From the NCBI GenBank assembly GCA_037349105.1, contig JAYJMM010000112.1:744001-808000 (forward strand): a DNA stretch of 64,000 nucleotides, given 5' to 3'. Made by a program: the position numbers and the translations under genes. Positions 23,110 to 33,800 of the stretch are shown in pieces; the first letter of the stretch is position 1, and every line of letters begins with the position of its first letter. Under the pieces are notes generated by a model, which worked only from the letters and a program-made list of their open reading frames with translations, made no database searches and had not been told where the DNA came from. The stretch is from Limnomonas spitsbergensis (taxonomy: Eukaryota; Chlorophyta; Chlorophyceae; Chlamydomonadales).

Positions 23110-23675
23110 AGCGATCCTGGACAGCGATCCTTCACAGCGATCGGGTGCGGCTGTGCCAGCTACCAGTCGATCCTGGACAGCGATCCTTCACTGCGATCCT
23201 GGACAGTAACCTGCACAACGATCCTTCACAGCGATCCACGAAACGCCAGCGGATCTCCTCGGCGCACGTCACGCCTCTGCTCAGACTGTCTTGGCTGCAC
23301 ACAGTTCTGGGCCACTGAAATCTCTTAGCAATCCACTTAATCACTGATCCGCAGATCCACTTCTGTCAACACTTGGGAATTTGCACACCACCACAGAGGC
23401 AAGTCCCGGTGCACAGGCAATAATCAGCTGGGTTTATAACTCCACAGCCTGATCTTTAAGCTACTTCTGCTTCTGGGTTGCCGCGCCCAGCGCAAGCAGG
23501 TATTGACTTGGAATTATCGCGTGAGGAGTCCTCTGCTCAGTGATTTCTAGCTGTCCAAGGCAGATCCGCTTGTCATTCCAAAAAAAATTCAAGCTCCACA
23601 GCACATACACCTTTAGCAGGTTTCGTTGGGTCAGACTGATCAGGCTAGATCCACTTCGTCCCTTTTAGGTGGACA
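23110..23675. other. 5' leader of the split-repeat element
   Basis: Minus-strand leader between X1 and the repeat-protein start. It contains four to five short CAGCGATCCTTCAC-like units (23113-23235). Near 23655-23675, a CTTCGTCCCTTTT-AGGTGGAC segment is the reverse complement of GTCCACTTAAAAGGGACGAAG inside X1 and X2. No coding sequence recognised. Confidence 0.45.
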
Positions 23676-24313
23676 CGTGAGGTTTGCTTCAGGTCCGTGG
23701 CGGACTTCTTCCCCACAGAGTGGCGGACGCCTACGGGCGGACTCAGTGACTACACACTGGCCGCGGATGCGCAGCGCGTTAAGCTGTGGCTGGAACTTCT
23801 AGATGACAGACACGGAGCTGGTCACTTGTAAAGCTAAACTGCTGGCTCTTCAGATAGCTAATCTGTCGGGTCGCTGAGTCACTTACCGCGTGAAGCGGGG
23901 GATGTCGTAGCCGTAGACTGCGGACGGTGTCCTAGGTCGGGCTGGGCATCTAGCTGAGGATTACTAGGTTGCTATGTCGGCTCTGAGGCTGAACTAGGCT
24001 TGATCGTCTTCGTGGTACTGGCGTTATTGGTATTCACCGGGTATATCTTGGGATGATAGCCGGTGCTGATTACAATTAGAGGCCTGTCCACTTAAAAGGG
24101 ACGAAGTAAGAGTCAAGCGTGCAAGCCGGGATTCAAATGTCCCGGCAAGCCCTATTTACTTATGTACAAGAAATCCTGCCTCAGACCTTCCCGAAAGTGG
24201 GAAGCTGGGCTCCGAACCTAAAAGCTGGGGCTCCTCAGGGAAGCTGCGGAGTCTCCGGGGCCGCAGTAGCGGCTCCTACGGTTTTGGCACGTATACTGCA
24301 TTATACCGTGACA
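23676..24313 (-). repeat. Split direct repeat X1 (outer)
   Basis: This 638-bp copy of X forms the 5' end of the element in the coding sense. It ends CCGTGACA, immediately followed by the target flank CCTTTCTTTTCCAGCC. No Y copy is attached here, which is what distinguishes the split arrangement from ordinary LTRs. Confidence 0.85.
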
Positions 24314-24380
24314 CCTTTCTTTTCCAGCCTTTTGTCCGTCCCTTCACTTTATTTCCCTTTTTTTCTGCCCTTTTGACTTA
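24314..24380 (+). repeat. Family A repeat, right flank of the insertion
   Basis: CTTTCTTTTCCAGCCTTTTG and the following pyrimidine-rich stretch match 60579-60650. With 11220-11347 this reconstitutes a copy of family A interrupted by the split-repeat element. Confidence 0.75.
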
Positions 24381-24810
24381 CGCTTTTTGTTATCAATTCC
24401 TAGATCACATTGAGTCAGCTCACCCAGGGCAGGAGCTGTCCGTGGCCGAGTTGACAAGACATGCCATAGGCACAAAGAGTATGAAGGGGGGCGGGGGGCA
24501 AGGAGCTCGGCAAGAGGCAGAAGTCAAGTTTGTTAAGGAGCGCATCAGCAAGCTGAAGTTAGATGCCGGTGTGATGCGTGGGGCCTCTCTTTTCTCAAGC
24601 CTCGTGATCTCTAGCAAGAGAACCGTTATCCATGAGTTAATTTATTTGTTTCACCATTTCATATTTTTGAACCAGCTACATTGATCGATACCATAAAGAA
24701 AAAACTCTGTTATGATGATTGTAAGTGCCCCTGCTTATCTGTTTTTCCTGTAAAATACAGGTTTTAATGGATTCCCGACTGTGGCGGGAGGGGTCTGCCA
24801 TTGGCCGTCA
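24381..24810 (+). repeat. Dispersed repeat family B, copy 1
   Basis: About 430 bp that matches 58170-58620 at moderate identity through the whole length. The first part can be read as protein (FLDHIESAHPGQELSVAELT... then a Gly-rich stretch and ISKLKLDAGV). The second copy reads similarly (ISKLKSDASL) but has stops, so this is either a captured gene fragment or a decayed element protein. The second part is AT-richer with GAACCAGCTACATT shared by both copies. No family recognised. Confidence 0.6.
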
Positions 24811-25417
24811 CACATTTGTTCAATGATGCCCCCCTATCGTTCAATTCTGGTACAGGTAGTTACACATCAAGTGCCTGACCAGAGGAAATATCCAGCTTGC
24901 CTGGCAAATGGCCATGGATTCAATGCATTGGAATAGCTGGTGAAAACATGAGTGGAACAAGGGGTGAAGAAGAGGCCACTGCCAGGCACCTCCCATGCTT
25001 TGAAATCATAGGTCATGTGATTCTCCCATGGGCAGTGAGCTTTGAAAACTACAAGCCAACTATTATAATGGCCAAAAGGGCATCCTCAGTGGGGTCGCCA
25101 TCATGCATGAGGGCAATTGTCTCTACAGCCCCATCTCACAATGCCCCATACAAGTTGAAGATAGCTTTAAATTTCCTTACAGTATGCACCGATCTACGAT
25201 CAAGTTACCCTTCGAAGCAGTCAAATCCCATCAACATCACATATCCCCACTCAGCTCACCCAAAAGACACGAACCACAAGCATCAGTCAACGGGATATAG
25301 CTCGAAAACATCCCAAGCTGTCCCAAGCATTGAGGAAGTTCAAGAACCTGCATTCCATGACTCCCATGTTCCAATATGCATCTTCAGCTCTCCACTGAAG
25401 GCAAGTGCATGGCCACA
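24811..25417. other. Downstream region of the SmD2 gene
   Basis: No coding sequence recognised. The first ~25 bases may still belong to repeat B. The remainder is the 3' flank of SmD2. A plus-strand open frame (24897-25514) runs antisense to SmD2 and lacks any domain. Confidence 0.4.
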
Positions 25418-26035
25418 TCACTTTGGGTTACGTAGCACCATGATAACTGAGTCTCCTCGGAGGAACATCTTTGAGATGAAGCGATCCTTGTTTACCGGCC
25501 GAGATCCCTTTTGACCCTTCCCCGTTTTTGGTATCTGCATTAGGACGAGTGCATGAGGAAGTAAATGATCTGGGGCCTTCCCATGCAAACGCAGGATGCG
25601 CACTCGTTGGCAATTGGCATGCTATTATGGCGACACAGATCAGAGTCTCATTACCAGTAGTCGACAAAATCCTTATTGCATTACTCATAGTCATACAACA
25701 TCAAACCAAATGCGCCATGCCCTCATAGTCGTTCACTAACCTCGGTCCACATCTCTGTCACGTTCTCCATGATCATGTTACAGTGCCTGTCGAATGCCTT
25801 CACACGCCCGAGAAGCTTGTGGTTATTTCTGCAGTTGATCAGCACCTGCGAGCAAATGCACAAACAGCCGTCAGGACGACAGCGTTTGGGGACGTAGACT
25901 CGTATACATCTCTAGATCTGGCAAAAACACCTGAGAGTTCGTCTTGACGCTAGTTGTCAACACGGACAAGGGACCTGTGCGGAACTCCTCCTCCTCCTTC
26001 TTCTCCAACTCGTCTATCGACATCGCCGTGGCCAT
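25418..26035 (-). CDS. SNRPD2: Small nuclear ribonucleoprotein Sm D2
   Basis: Core Sm-ring protein of spliceosomal U1, U2, U4 and U5 snRNPs. Three exons, 26035-25931, 25845-25741 and 25534-25418, all in phase 0, give 108 residues, the usual size. The Sm fold is complete: Sm1 with [40 protein letters not shown] and [13 protein letters not shown], and Sm2 with [20 protein letters not shown]. The N-terminus ([18 protein letters not shown]) matches the D2-specific extension. Introns are 85 and 206 bp with GT-AG ends, and a CTAAT lies just before the second acceptor. Divergent from the SET-domain gene with 212 bp between the starts. Assignment is essentially certain. Confidence 0.98.
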
Positions 26036-26247
26036 ATTGGATTAAATAATCTTACGCAAAAAACAGGGAATAGCAGCTGACGATGATTGCTGGAATTGGC
26101 CCAGGCAGGCCCAACCGTATTGCAGTCACGAGGGTGGGGGGGTCCTGACGTGGTCTTGAGTGTGAAGGGATTTTCATGTCCTAACAACAGAGAGAACAGT
26201 TTTGTGCCATCCTGATTCGCTCTTATGTTTATATCTATTTAAGCTGT
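26036..26247. promoter_or_regulatory. Divergent promoter between SmD2 and the SET gene
   Basis: 212 bp separate the two start codons. Both promoters and leaders must fit here. No recognised motif. Inferred from gene geometry. Confidence 0.4.
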
Positions 26248-29200
26248 ATGAGTGAGCACATGAGGATATCCTGCCCAGTGACATGGCGCTCGACTATACC
26301 ATGCAGCACAGTCTTACCCCGGAGATCATTAGCATGTACTGTTCGCCATGTCCGCTGCTTGTGCATACTTAAAGAACACATACCTGGTCCAGAAGCAGGA
26401 TTAAAAGAATGGTTGATTCGGAAAGGAGGGGTTGTGTCAGGAGTGGACCTACTCACATCTTCCTCTTCGGCGGCTCACAAGCGGCGTGAAATATTGGCCA
26501 CAGAGGTGAGCTGCTGCTCAATAAATATCCTATTCAACTAGTAAAACTTTGACACCTGGACAAGCAACATACATTTTTCATGTCAACACGTCTGTTACAT
26601 ATCATATGGCTGGATGGTTACATATGGAGTCACCAGCATTGATTTATTACGCTCTGGTCAATCAAGATCATATTTGCCAATCCTCAATTCCTTCCCCATC
26701 AATAAGTGACCATCACATTCAGGTTCTCGAGCCTGGGCGTCTACTTGTGACAGTTCCTAGGACCTGCCAGCTGAGATATGACGACGTGGACGATCCGGCC
26801 ATGCACGAGCTGTTCAGCAAGGTGCCGCGTGGTTCGTCCGATGCATCAGAAGGCGCATGGCAATTTAAGCAGGCGCTAGCGGTAGGTAAAAATCCGATGC
26901 TTAGAAACTCACGTCCTGTGTGTCAAGTAGCTGGCAAAAGCTTAACCTCCAGCACTGTCAGAAAATGTCACAGTATTTCATCCAGCAAGTTCATTCAGTC
27001 ACAAAGTCGATCCCTTCCCTCCTCTCACTGTTTTTGATGCAGCTCCTGTGGCATCTTGCAAAGGGCTCCAGCTCCCCTCTTCAACCCTATCTGGAAACGC
27101 TTCCTGGCATCTCCAACGGCGTCGCATCACCACGGTTAGGCATGGTTCTGATGGACGAGGCGGTACAAGAGCTGCAGTACACACCTCTGATCGAAGATGT
27201 CCTCAATCAAAAGTGCGGGGTTTCTTATTTTCATACAAGCCGGCTAAAAAGTTCCCTGATAATACAATTCTGCTGATAACTGATGTTTGAGCAAATAAAC
27301 AGTCAACTTCCTAAGATTCCGCATCATCCCCCCCGGACCAGTGAAAGCATTTTCCAGTTTCCAGACGTCTTCATTAGTTCCTTCCCCTATCTCCTTGCAT
27401 GGCTTTCAAACTAGACCACTGATGCTTTCTGCACCTAGAGAGGTGAAGGCGGTTCCTCAGCCTGACTATTAATTACTTGCATCTCAGGTACTGGTGGGAA
27501 CGCTTTTACACAGACGTCCTTCAGGAGGCTGGCAACAGAGATTCAGCGGGACCTTTACCCGGCCTTTGCGTTGATAAACAGATGTTTGGTGCGTCCCGCC
27601 GATCTTTTAGCTCTTGTGCTTACAGGCCTACCTGTTCAGTCTGCAGGACAGCAAGCTTGCATTCAGTGTTTATTTAGCTTGGCTTGGCTGTAGTTCAGCT
27701 ACATTTTGGCTACTTCTCAGCCTCCAAACAGCATTGCAATCAGCGGCCAGCCATGCTGCTTGGGCCTGTGTCTGTAGGCTGGTTTGGTTCAGGCCCCAAT
27801 CAGGCCCTTTGGTGGCTGCGGGGCAGCCGGCCGCAGGTAGAATCTTAGCCAAGGAAAAAACTGATTGCACTATCTCACTGAGATGATGTATAGAGGACAA
27901 GACAAGGTAGGTGCAGCCACTGCTAGATATTGAAAACAATGACTGAAGCGTGACCCTGTGCATGCAGGCTGGGCAGTAGCAGTGACAAATAGCCGAAGCT
28001 TTGGCCTGCGTCGGCGCGGCACTCACGTCATGCCAGGTGATTGACCCCCACCAGCAACAGGCAGCCATGTAGTTGACAGCGCAAGCAGAATCAGCCATTG
28101 AATTTAGTCTTCGTGTCACTGCCCTAGTTAAGGGTGAGGGTTCAGGGTTGAGGGTTTCCTCTCACCGATACAACCCTGCTCTGGGGTCGGCTTCGTTGAC
28201 ATGCAATTGAGGCCTCCCGTAACTTGGGCGCACTTCCGTTGCACCTTACGCCTTGCCCCTGCAACCCTGCTCTGGACCAGGCTTCATCGACATGATCGAT
28301 CACGAGCCCTCACGCTGCAACTGTGAGGTTTCCAGTGATGACTATGGTGCGGTCAGCCTCTATGCCACCAAGTGTGTGCAGCCTGGCGATGCCATGCGCC
28401 TCACGTACGGACCCCATGACAACCGCAACCTGCTCATCAGCTACGGCTTCGTTATGCTGCCTTCGAATCCCTCGGACAAGTTTGAATTCGATTTTGATAA
28501 GAACATCATACTGGTAAGCGAGCCTCAGCTCAGCGTAGCAAAGACACAAAGGTTGCATGTGGCAATGTCACAGTTGCTCTGTAACAGCTGCACTGGGCAT
28601 GCACTTAATACACCGCATTTTGTGTCTGATGGTCTTTGCAGGAGCTGATGGGGCAGGCCCGTCCTGGATCTACCACGAAGCTCGCCCCGTGGCAGGAGGG
28701 CGTGCTGCTAAATCTGGGCCTGCAAGATCCTAGGGCCCCTGTGCCACCCCCTGGCCTGCCTGATTCCGCTCAGGAGGATTCAGCGTTCCCTCAGGTGCAG
28801 TTGGAATCCGTCGTTGCAGAAAAAGACGGTGTTTCAAAGGCAGAGTCCCCTGCTGGACTCGCCTTGCAGAGGCGGGTTTACTTCAGGGCACCCCTGCAGG
28901 CCGCTGCTCCAGCAGCCAGCACGGCCTCGTCGTCAGGGAAGCCCGAGGAGCCAATTCTGCTGCTCCCAGTCGACCCTCGACTGCTGGCCGCAGTGCGCGT
29001 CATGATGCTGTCTGACCCTGGCGGCACTGCTGTAGGCTCTGATGTGCAAGGTTTAATTGCTGGCCTGAGCCTGGATCAGCTGGGTGACTGGATGGCGCCC
29101 CTGGGCCGGCAGCATGAGCTGGACGTGCTGAGGGTGCTGACACTGCTGTGCACTGCGCTGTACCAGAGCATGGGCACGACGCTGCAGCAGGACAGGGTGA

Positions 29201-29478
29201 TGCAGCAGCAGCTTGAGGGCGCACTGGCTGCAGGGGGGGAACAGTCTGTGGGGAATGACGCGGCTGTGGGTGGTGTTGGTGCTCTACAGGCGACCCTCAA
29301 CCCGACCGGTGCAGCAGAGGCACGTGTGATGGCTGGAGACGTGCTACTAGCAGTCCAGTACCGTATTACTGTGAAGGGCACCCTGGAGCGGGCGTTGAAA
29401 TCTGTCCTGGAAAGATGCAAAGGTGGGCTCAGGTTATATGTTCAGAATTATCTGTTTAACAGTCTCGCCATGGTGTGA
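26248..29478 (+). CDS. SET-domain lysine methyltransferase (Rubisco LSMT/SETD-like)
   Basis: Protein-lysine methyltransferase of the LSMT/SETD3-6 class, using S-adenosylmethionine. Eight exons, 26248-26505, 26723-26881, 27043-27212, 27525-27588, 27626-27665, 27968-28036, 28281-28513 and 28642-29478, close in phase to 609 residues. Landmarks in order are LKEWLIRKGG near residue 55, LEPGRLLVTVPRTCQL, PYLETLPG, RDLYPAFALI, and AFSWAVAVTNSRSFG (created by splicing exons 5 and 6). These are followed by GFIDMIDHEPSRCN (NHxxxxN-type SAM site, here DHEPSRCN), YGAVSLYATKCVQPGDAMRL, and LTYGPHDNRNLLISYGFV. A Rubis-subs-bind-like helical C-terminal half follows, with an alanine/proline-rich linker. The N-terminal ~50 residues are Arg/Ser/Cys-rich and could be a plastid transit peptide. 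DH replaces the usual NH in the catalytic core. The stop at 29476-29478 is by simple read-through; a further 3' exon cannot be excluded. Substrate unknown. Confidence 0.9.
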
Positions 29479-30894
29479 CGACTGGCCATGCGGGGTATAT
29501 CTTATTTCAGGGTACCTTGTTCGCGTTGGGTATTCGCTAGGGCGGGGTGTGCAGTTTTTAAAGACCAGCGGGTATCACATTTGAATAATTTGATGTTTAG
29601 GACTTGTGCCCGTTAGCCGGTACAGGCACAAAATACGCTAGGACAGCGAGTAAAAACCAGTGACCCCCTGGGCAAGCAACCAACACACAACCACCGAGCA
29701 GTAGCGTGGGAATGAACTCCATAGTGCAGAAGATTAGCCCCAGCCAGAAAACATGACGGGAGTGCAAAAGAATTCGGTGTGCTTGATTTTGACATTTTTA
29801 ACACGCTGCTGTCACATTTGCAGTGCTCAAGGATCCTCATCAAGCCTGACCCTGGAGGGCTGTCAACCTTCAAGACTGGTACTCGTTTGCATATCCATCA
29901 CTCTTCACCAGCTAATGAGGTCATCCTAATATACAGGGGATGCCGAAAGAAGGCTTGTGAGACATTTGTTTACATAAAGCATGTTGACAATCGCGGACTC
30001 TTAAAGAACACCCTTGGCCTTCAGAGAGCAATCACTGAAGAGTGAAGACAGGCTAGAGGCAGGTCAGCCTTCAAACAAAAGCAACTTCATGATACCGGTA
30101 GTATGGCGCTTGTTTTGTCCCTCAGAGAAAAACACTCAAATCTAGTGGCAGTTGAGCGTCATGTCATGCTGCGTGTTATCACCAAGATATGCTCAAAACA
30201 TCAATAAATGAACTTGAACGTCGTTTGCATGCAATCTACACCCGTGGGGTGCCCCAGGTGACCATGTCAAAGAAAGTACTTTGAGCTCGTCATACATTGT
30301 TTGGAAAACGTCCAGTTCAATCAAACCTGGGGTCCCGCTGAATAAAACAGTGGGGAGTTTATCCTGGGGAGCGGGAAATTTGTCCCTGATTTCGAAGCCT
30401 CAATTGAGTCACAGAAGGGCAAGGAGGCAGCACATAAGCTGAATACCAGCTCTGTTGCCATTGAATGAATTATGGGTAATTACCGGTATTATCATAAATG
30501 AAAAACACTCCCGAAAAGAGGCACGGGTATGGCATTTTTTTCACACGAGTAAGCAGAGAGACGAACATTGTCACAATATATTCAGTCTCACCCACACTGA
30601 GCTCATTCAGGTTTGCTATTACACACTTGTAGGATACAGGAACTGATTGATAAATACAACTTTGTTGCCTAGGAGGCGCATATCAGCAAAATGCAATTCC
30701 CCATCCATCTACAACATCCATCTTCCCTACTGCTTCCTCATGGTAAAACAATAGCATAGTACATCGTTAGCCTGCCAAGCTGAAATTCACGGACGTTGCC
30801 AGGAACCTGGGTTCATAGACTCTGGGTTCACTGGGCTATGAACCCTGGGTCTTTACATCCTGGGCAAGGCTTCTTGCACCTCCACCCCACCAGA
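29479..30894. other. Intergenic region, no gene recognised
   Basis: Contains an 88-residue open frame at 29779-30045 without a recognisable domain. A perfect 10-bp inverted repeat (GGGTTCATAG at 30809-30818, CTATGAACCC at 30836-30845) lies just 3' of the minus-strand membrane-protein gene and probably in its 3' untranslated region. Confidence 0.45.
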
Positions 30895-33800
30895 TCACTC
30901 TACCTCTCTCTCCTCACTGATACGATGAGGATAAGATACGCCTGTAAGTTCCCAGCCCTGATTTAGGGCCACCTGACAGCTACCTGGATCCCCCGCCATG
31001 ATCCTCCGTCTCAATTCCTCGGGCAGCGAGGTGTGCGGGGTGCTCGGGGTGACTGAGGGAGGGACTGCCCCTAGACTCGGAGCAGGCTGTGGCTGACAGG
31101 GTGGCCCGGCCAAAGCCAAAAGAGCCTCTGCTCCCTCAGGCCCCTTCTGGCTGGGCAGCGCAGCCTGGGCACCTCCCGCACTGTGCATCTGGGCCTGATG
31201 TTGCCCCAGCGACGGCTGGGGAGTGTGATCCAGGTCGTGCAGCTCTCGCAACTCCTCATTGCAAGAGCTCATTTGATCGTACGGCCAATAGCAGCTGCCC
31301 GACAGACGAGACTTGGAGGGCGGACGCCGTTCCTTGCTGCTTTTGCTGGAGGTCCTGCTCACATGTTTCCGAGGGTTCAAGCCCAGGGCTTGGGACAAGC
31401 TGTCAGAACTCGGTTTCAAGGTCCCTCGACGGAGGGCAGGGTTGATGACGGGCAGGGTAGGGGGCTGCGTATGGGACTTTCCAAAAAACACCTGCTGCTG
31501 CTTGGCCTTACTGCTTTGGCTGAGAGCATCGTGTAGGTACCTGCGTTCAGGGAAGTCATCTTTCAGTGCCATTAATTAATGTTCAGATACAATACGAGAG
31601 GAGTAGGTATTTCGTGCCACGAATAGATCCTCTGCTATCACGCAACAAGGAGCAAGCAATCCCTGACAAGCTTTAGTACTAGCCTACTAGGCCTGCATAC
31701 GATTATTTGCAGCAAATAAGGCAGCTACGGAGTCGAGCCTACAAGGCAGGTACATACATGATCTGTAGCTCCTCCCTCTTTCTCCCACTCCCTCAGTCCT
31801 ATAATCCTAGACACGTCTCAACTGACACCAAATGTCCCTGAGTCAAAGCCCTTCTCTCACCGATACTCTGCTTTCTGAATGGCAGTAATATATCCACCAG
31901 CAGGGAAGCCCTGGCCTTCGGACTGCTCCTCCGACAGTAAACCCCTCCTGGCCATATCCAGCTGCTGCTGCAGCCAAGAGTTTGGATTTCCCATCCTTTC
32001 CGTTTGGCAGGGTGCTGCTGTGAGGCCCTCATGCACAAGGCCGGCCCCATCCAGCGCCCTGACCGAGGGCTGAGCTCCAGCTGCAGAGGGCCTCTGAGCC
32101 TTCCGGAGCATTGCCTTGCCATCTTGACGCTCCAGTTCCCAGGGCAGCCCAGTGGATGAAGCTGTGTGCACCATGCCCAGCGCAGTCCCCAGTCCACTCT
32201 TGACAGGCTGACCCTTAAGCCATGAAGGCTCCACAAAAGAGCTTGATTCATGCCTCACAAGCAAACGACGTGTGGCGAAGTCCCAGACTAGAGGAGGAGT
32301 TGGAGGAGGAGGAGCAGGAGGCGGAGATAACGTTGCAGTTGCTGCCCTGCTGCCGCCTTGAAATTGGGCCGTAGGGTGGCTCTTGAAGGAGGCCGCGTCC
32401 ATCGATGGTCGCAGTCCTGACAAGCAGGAGGGCAGGTCATCCAGCCCTTCGACCACAGAGTCCCCTGTCTGCTGCACATCAGGGACCCTCCCTAAGGCCT
32501 CCAGCATTTCTGCCCAGGACCTTTCCAGGCGGGCTGCATCGGCAGCGCAGCTGCTCATGTCCCTGCTGCTCCTCCAAGGGTGGCAAATATCCATGCTGCC
32601 GTGGGACCAGTTCATGCTGTCATCCCAGGACGTGACCCGATCCTGTGCCAGGAGAGCACACGATTAAAGATGGAATGGCTGGTCTGATGCTGTGGCCTTG
32701 AGCCAGCGCCAGGATGGGCCGGCAAGCAAGTGGACGTGCCGGCCGGCTGCAGGCATAGAAATACCAAGCCAGAAGAGGGCGTGACAATGGGACAAGGCGA
32801 GTCAGGGTGTATGAGGATCAAAAACATAGCACAACCAGTCCCAGGATCGTCAGAGCTAATTCATATGGCCTAGAAATCATTGCTGTGCCCATCACGGTCC
32901 TTGCGGTGGCTGAATTGCGTAGCTGAGTTTCAGTCATCGTAATTTCAAGGCAAATTCAGCTACTTTTACCTGGAAGGGACCGTAATTACTAACTCGATTT
33001 CTCGATTACGGCGAAATTGTACAGCACTGCTGGAAATGCCTGACAAGAGTGGAGTTTGTGAATAGTTTACAGTCCAGTGGAGCATCACATTCGAGAAAAG
33101 GCTGACCTGGATGTGGGCCAGGCCGCTGTTGTCTGAGCTGGAGACGTAGCCTAGGCTTCCAGTCTCATCAAACTGATCGTTGGGAGCCACTGGAGGGGCT
33201 TCAGGCCAGTCAAGCTCGTCGACGATGGCACCGTATCCACCCTGCAGGACAAGGGCAGGTCGATGTCAGGAGCTATCCTGAGGGATCAAAATTTCCGTAC
33301 TTTCAAGCATAGCCTTTGCCCTGCCTCATATCGTAGCACATGATTGCAGCATCCCTAGCTCAAATGACAGGTCTCAGGGGAGTCATGGCTCATCGGTGCA
33401 GGGATGCAGCAGATAACCTTCGGCGGCGGGCCCAGTGACTAGCCCTTCGATACTGCAAGATGCAAGAAGGGCCTGTGGCCAGCCCTTTGATATCGCAAGA
33501 TGCAAGAAGGGCCACTTCCTTACCCAAGGGGTTGGAGGAGAATGCTGCTGATTCAAATCGTGACCTGAGCTGAGCCCCGATTGTTTCCTCAGAAACCCTG
33601 GTGGCTGTAAGCCGAACGTGTCGGGTCCCCGGCCAGCTGCCGTGGATGCCCGGTAGGTGGAGAGAGGCCGCGAGGGCCCGTCGCGGTGCCGTGCTTGTGG
33701 TTGCTGCACTAGGGCATACACTGGAAGGGCCGGTTGCATCTGATCACTCTGTCGCAGCGTGGGTACAAGGTGAATAACCTGCTGTCGTGGCACCTGCAGG

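Larger units (their letters stand above)
11348..24313 (-). mobile_element. PAT/TOC1-like retroelement with split direct repeats
   Basis: About 13 kb bounded by repeats in the order Y2-X2-Y1-internal-X1 on the plus strand, that is X1-internal-Y1-X2-Y2 in the sense of its coding (minus) strand. This A1-ORFs-B1-A2-B2 arrangement is the hallmark of PAT-type DIRS-order (tyrosine recombinase) retrotransposons such as TOC1 of Chlamydomonas and Kangaroo of Volvox. X1 (638 bp) and X2 (658 bp) are nearly identical apart from short internal tandem differences; Y1 and Y2 (~253 bp) are nearly identical. Internal frames encode gag-like, zinc-finger-like and tandem-repeat proteins. I recognise no reverse transcriptase, RNase H, methyltransferase or recombinase, so it is probably non-autonomous. 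Both flanks match one dispersed repeat, showing a clean insertion. Confidence 0.8.

Noticed and set aside
24897..25514. 205-residue plus-strand open frame
   Set aside because: It runs antisense across the last exon and downstream flank of SmD2 and has no domain.
27670..28119. 149-residue minus-strand open frame
   Set aside because: It overlaps exon 6 and introns of the SET gene on the opposite strand and has no recognisable motif.
29779..30045. Further 3' exon of the SET gene
   Set aside because: An acceptor-like CAG precedes it, but the sequence shows no continuation of the substrate-binding domain and an in-frame stop is available at 29476.
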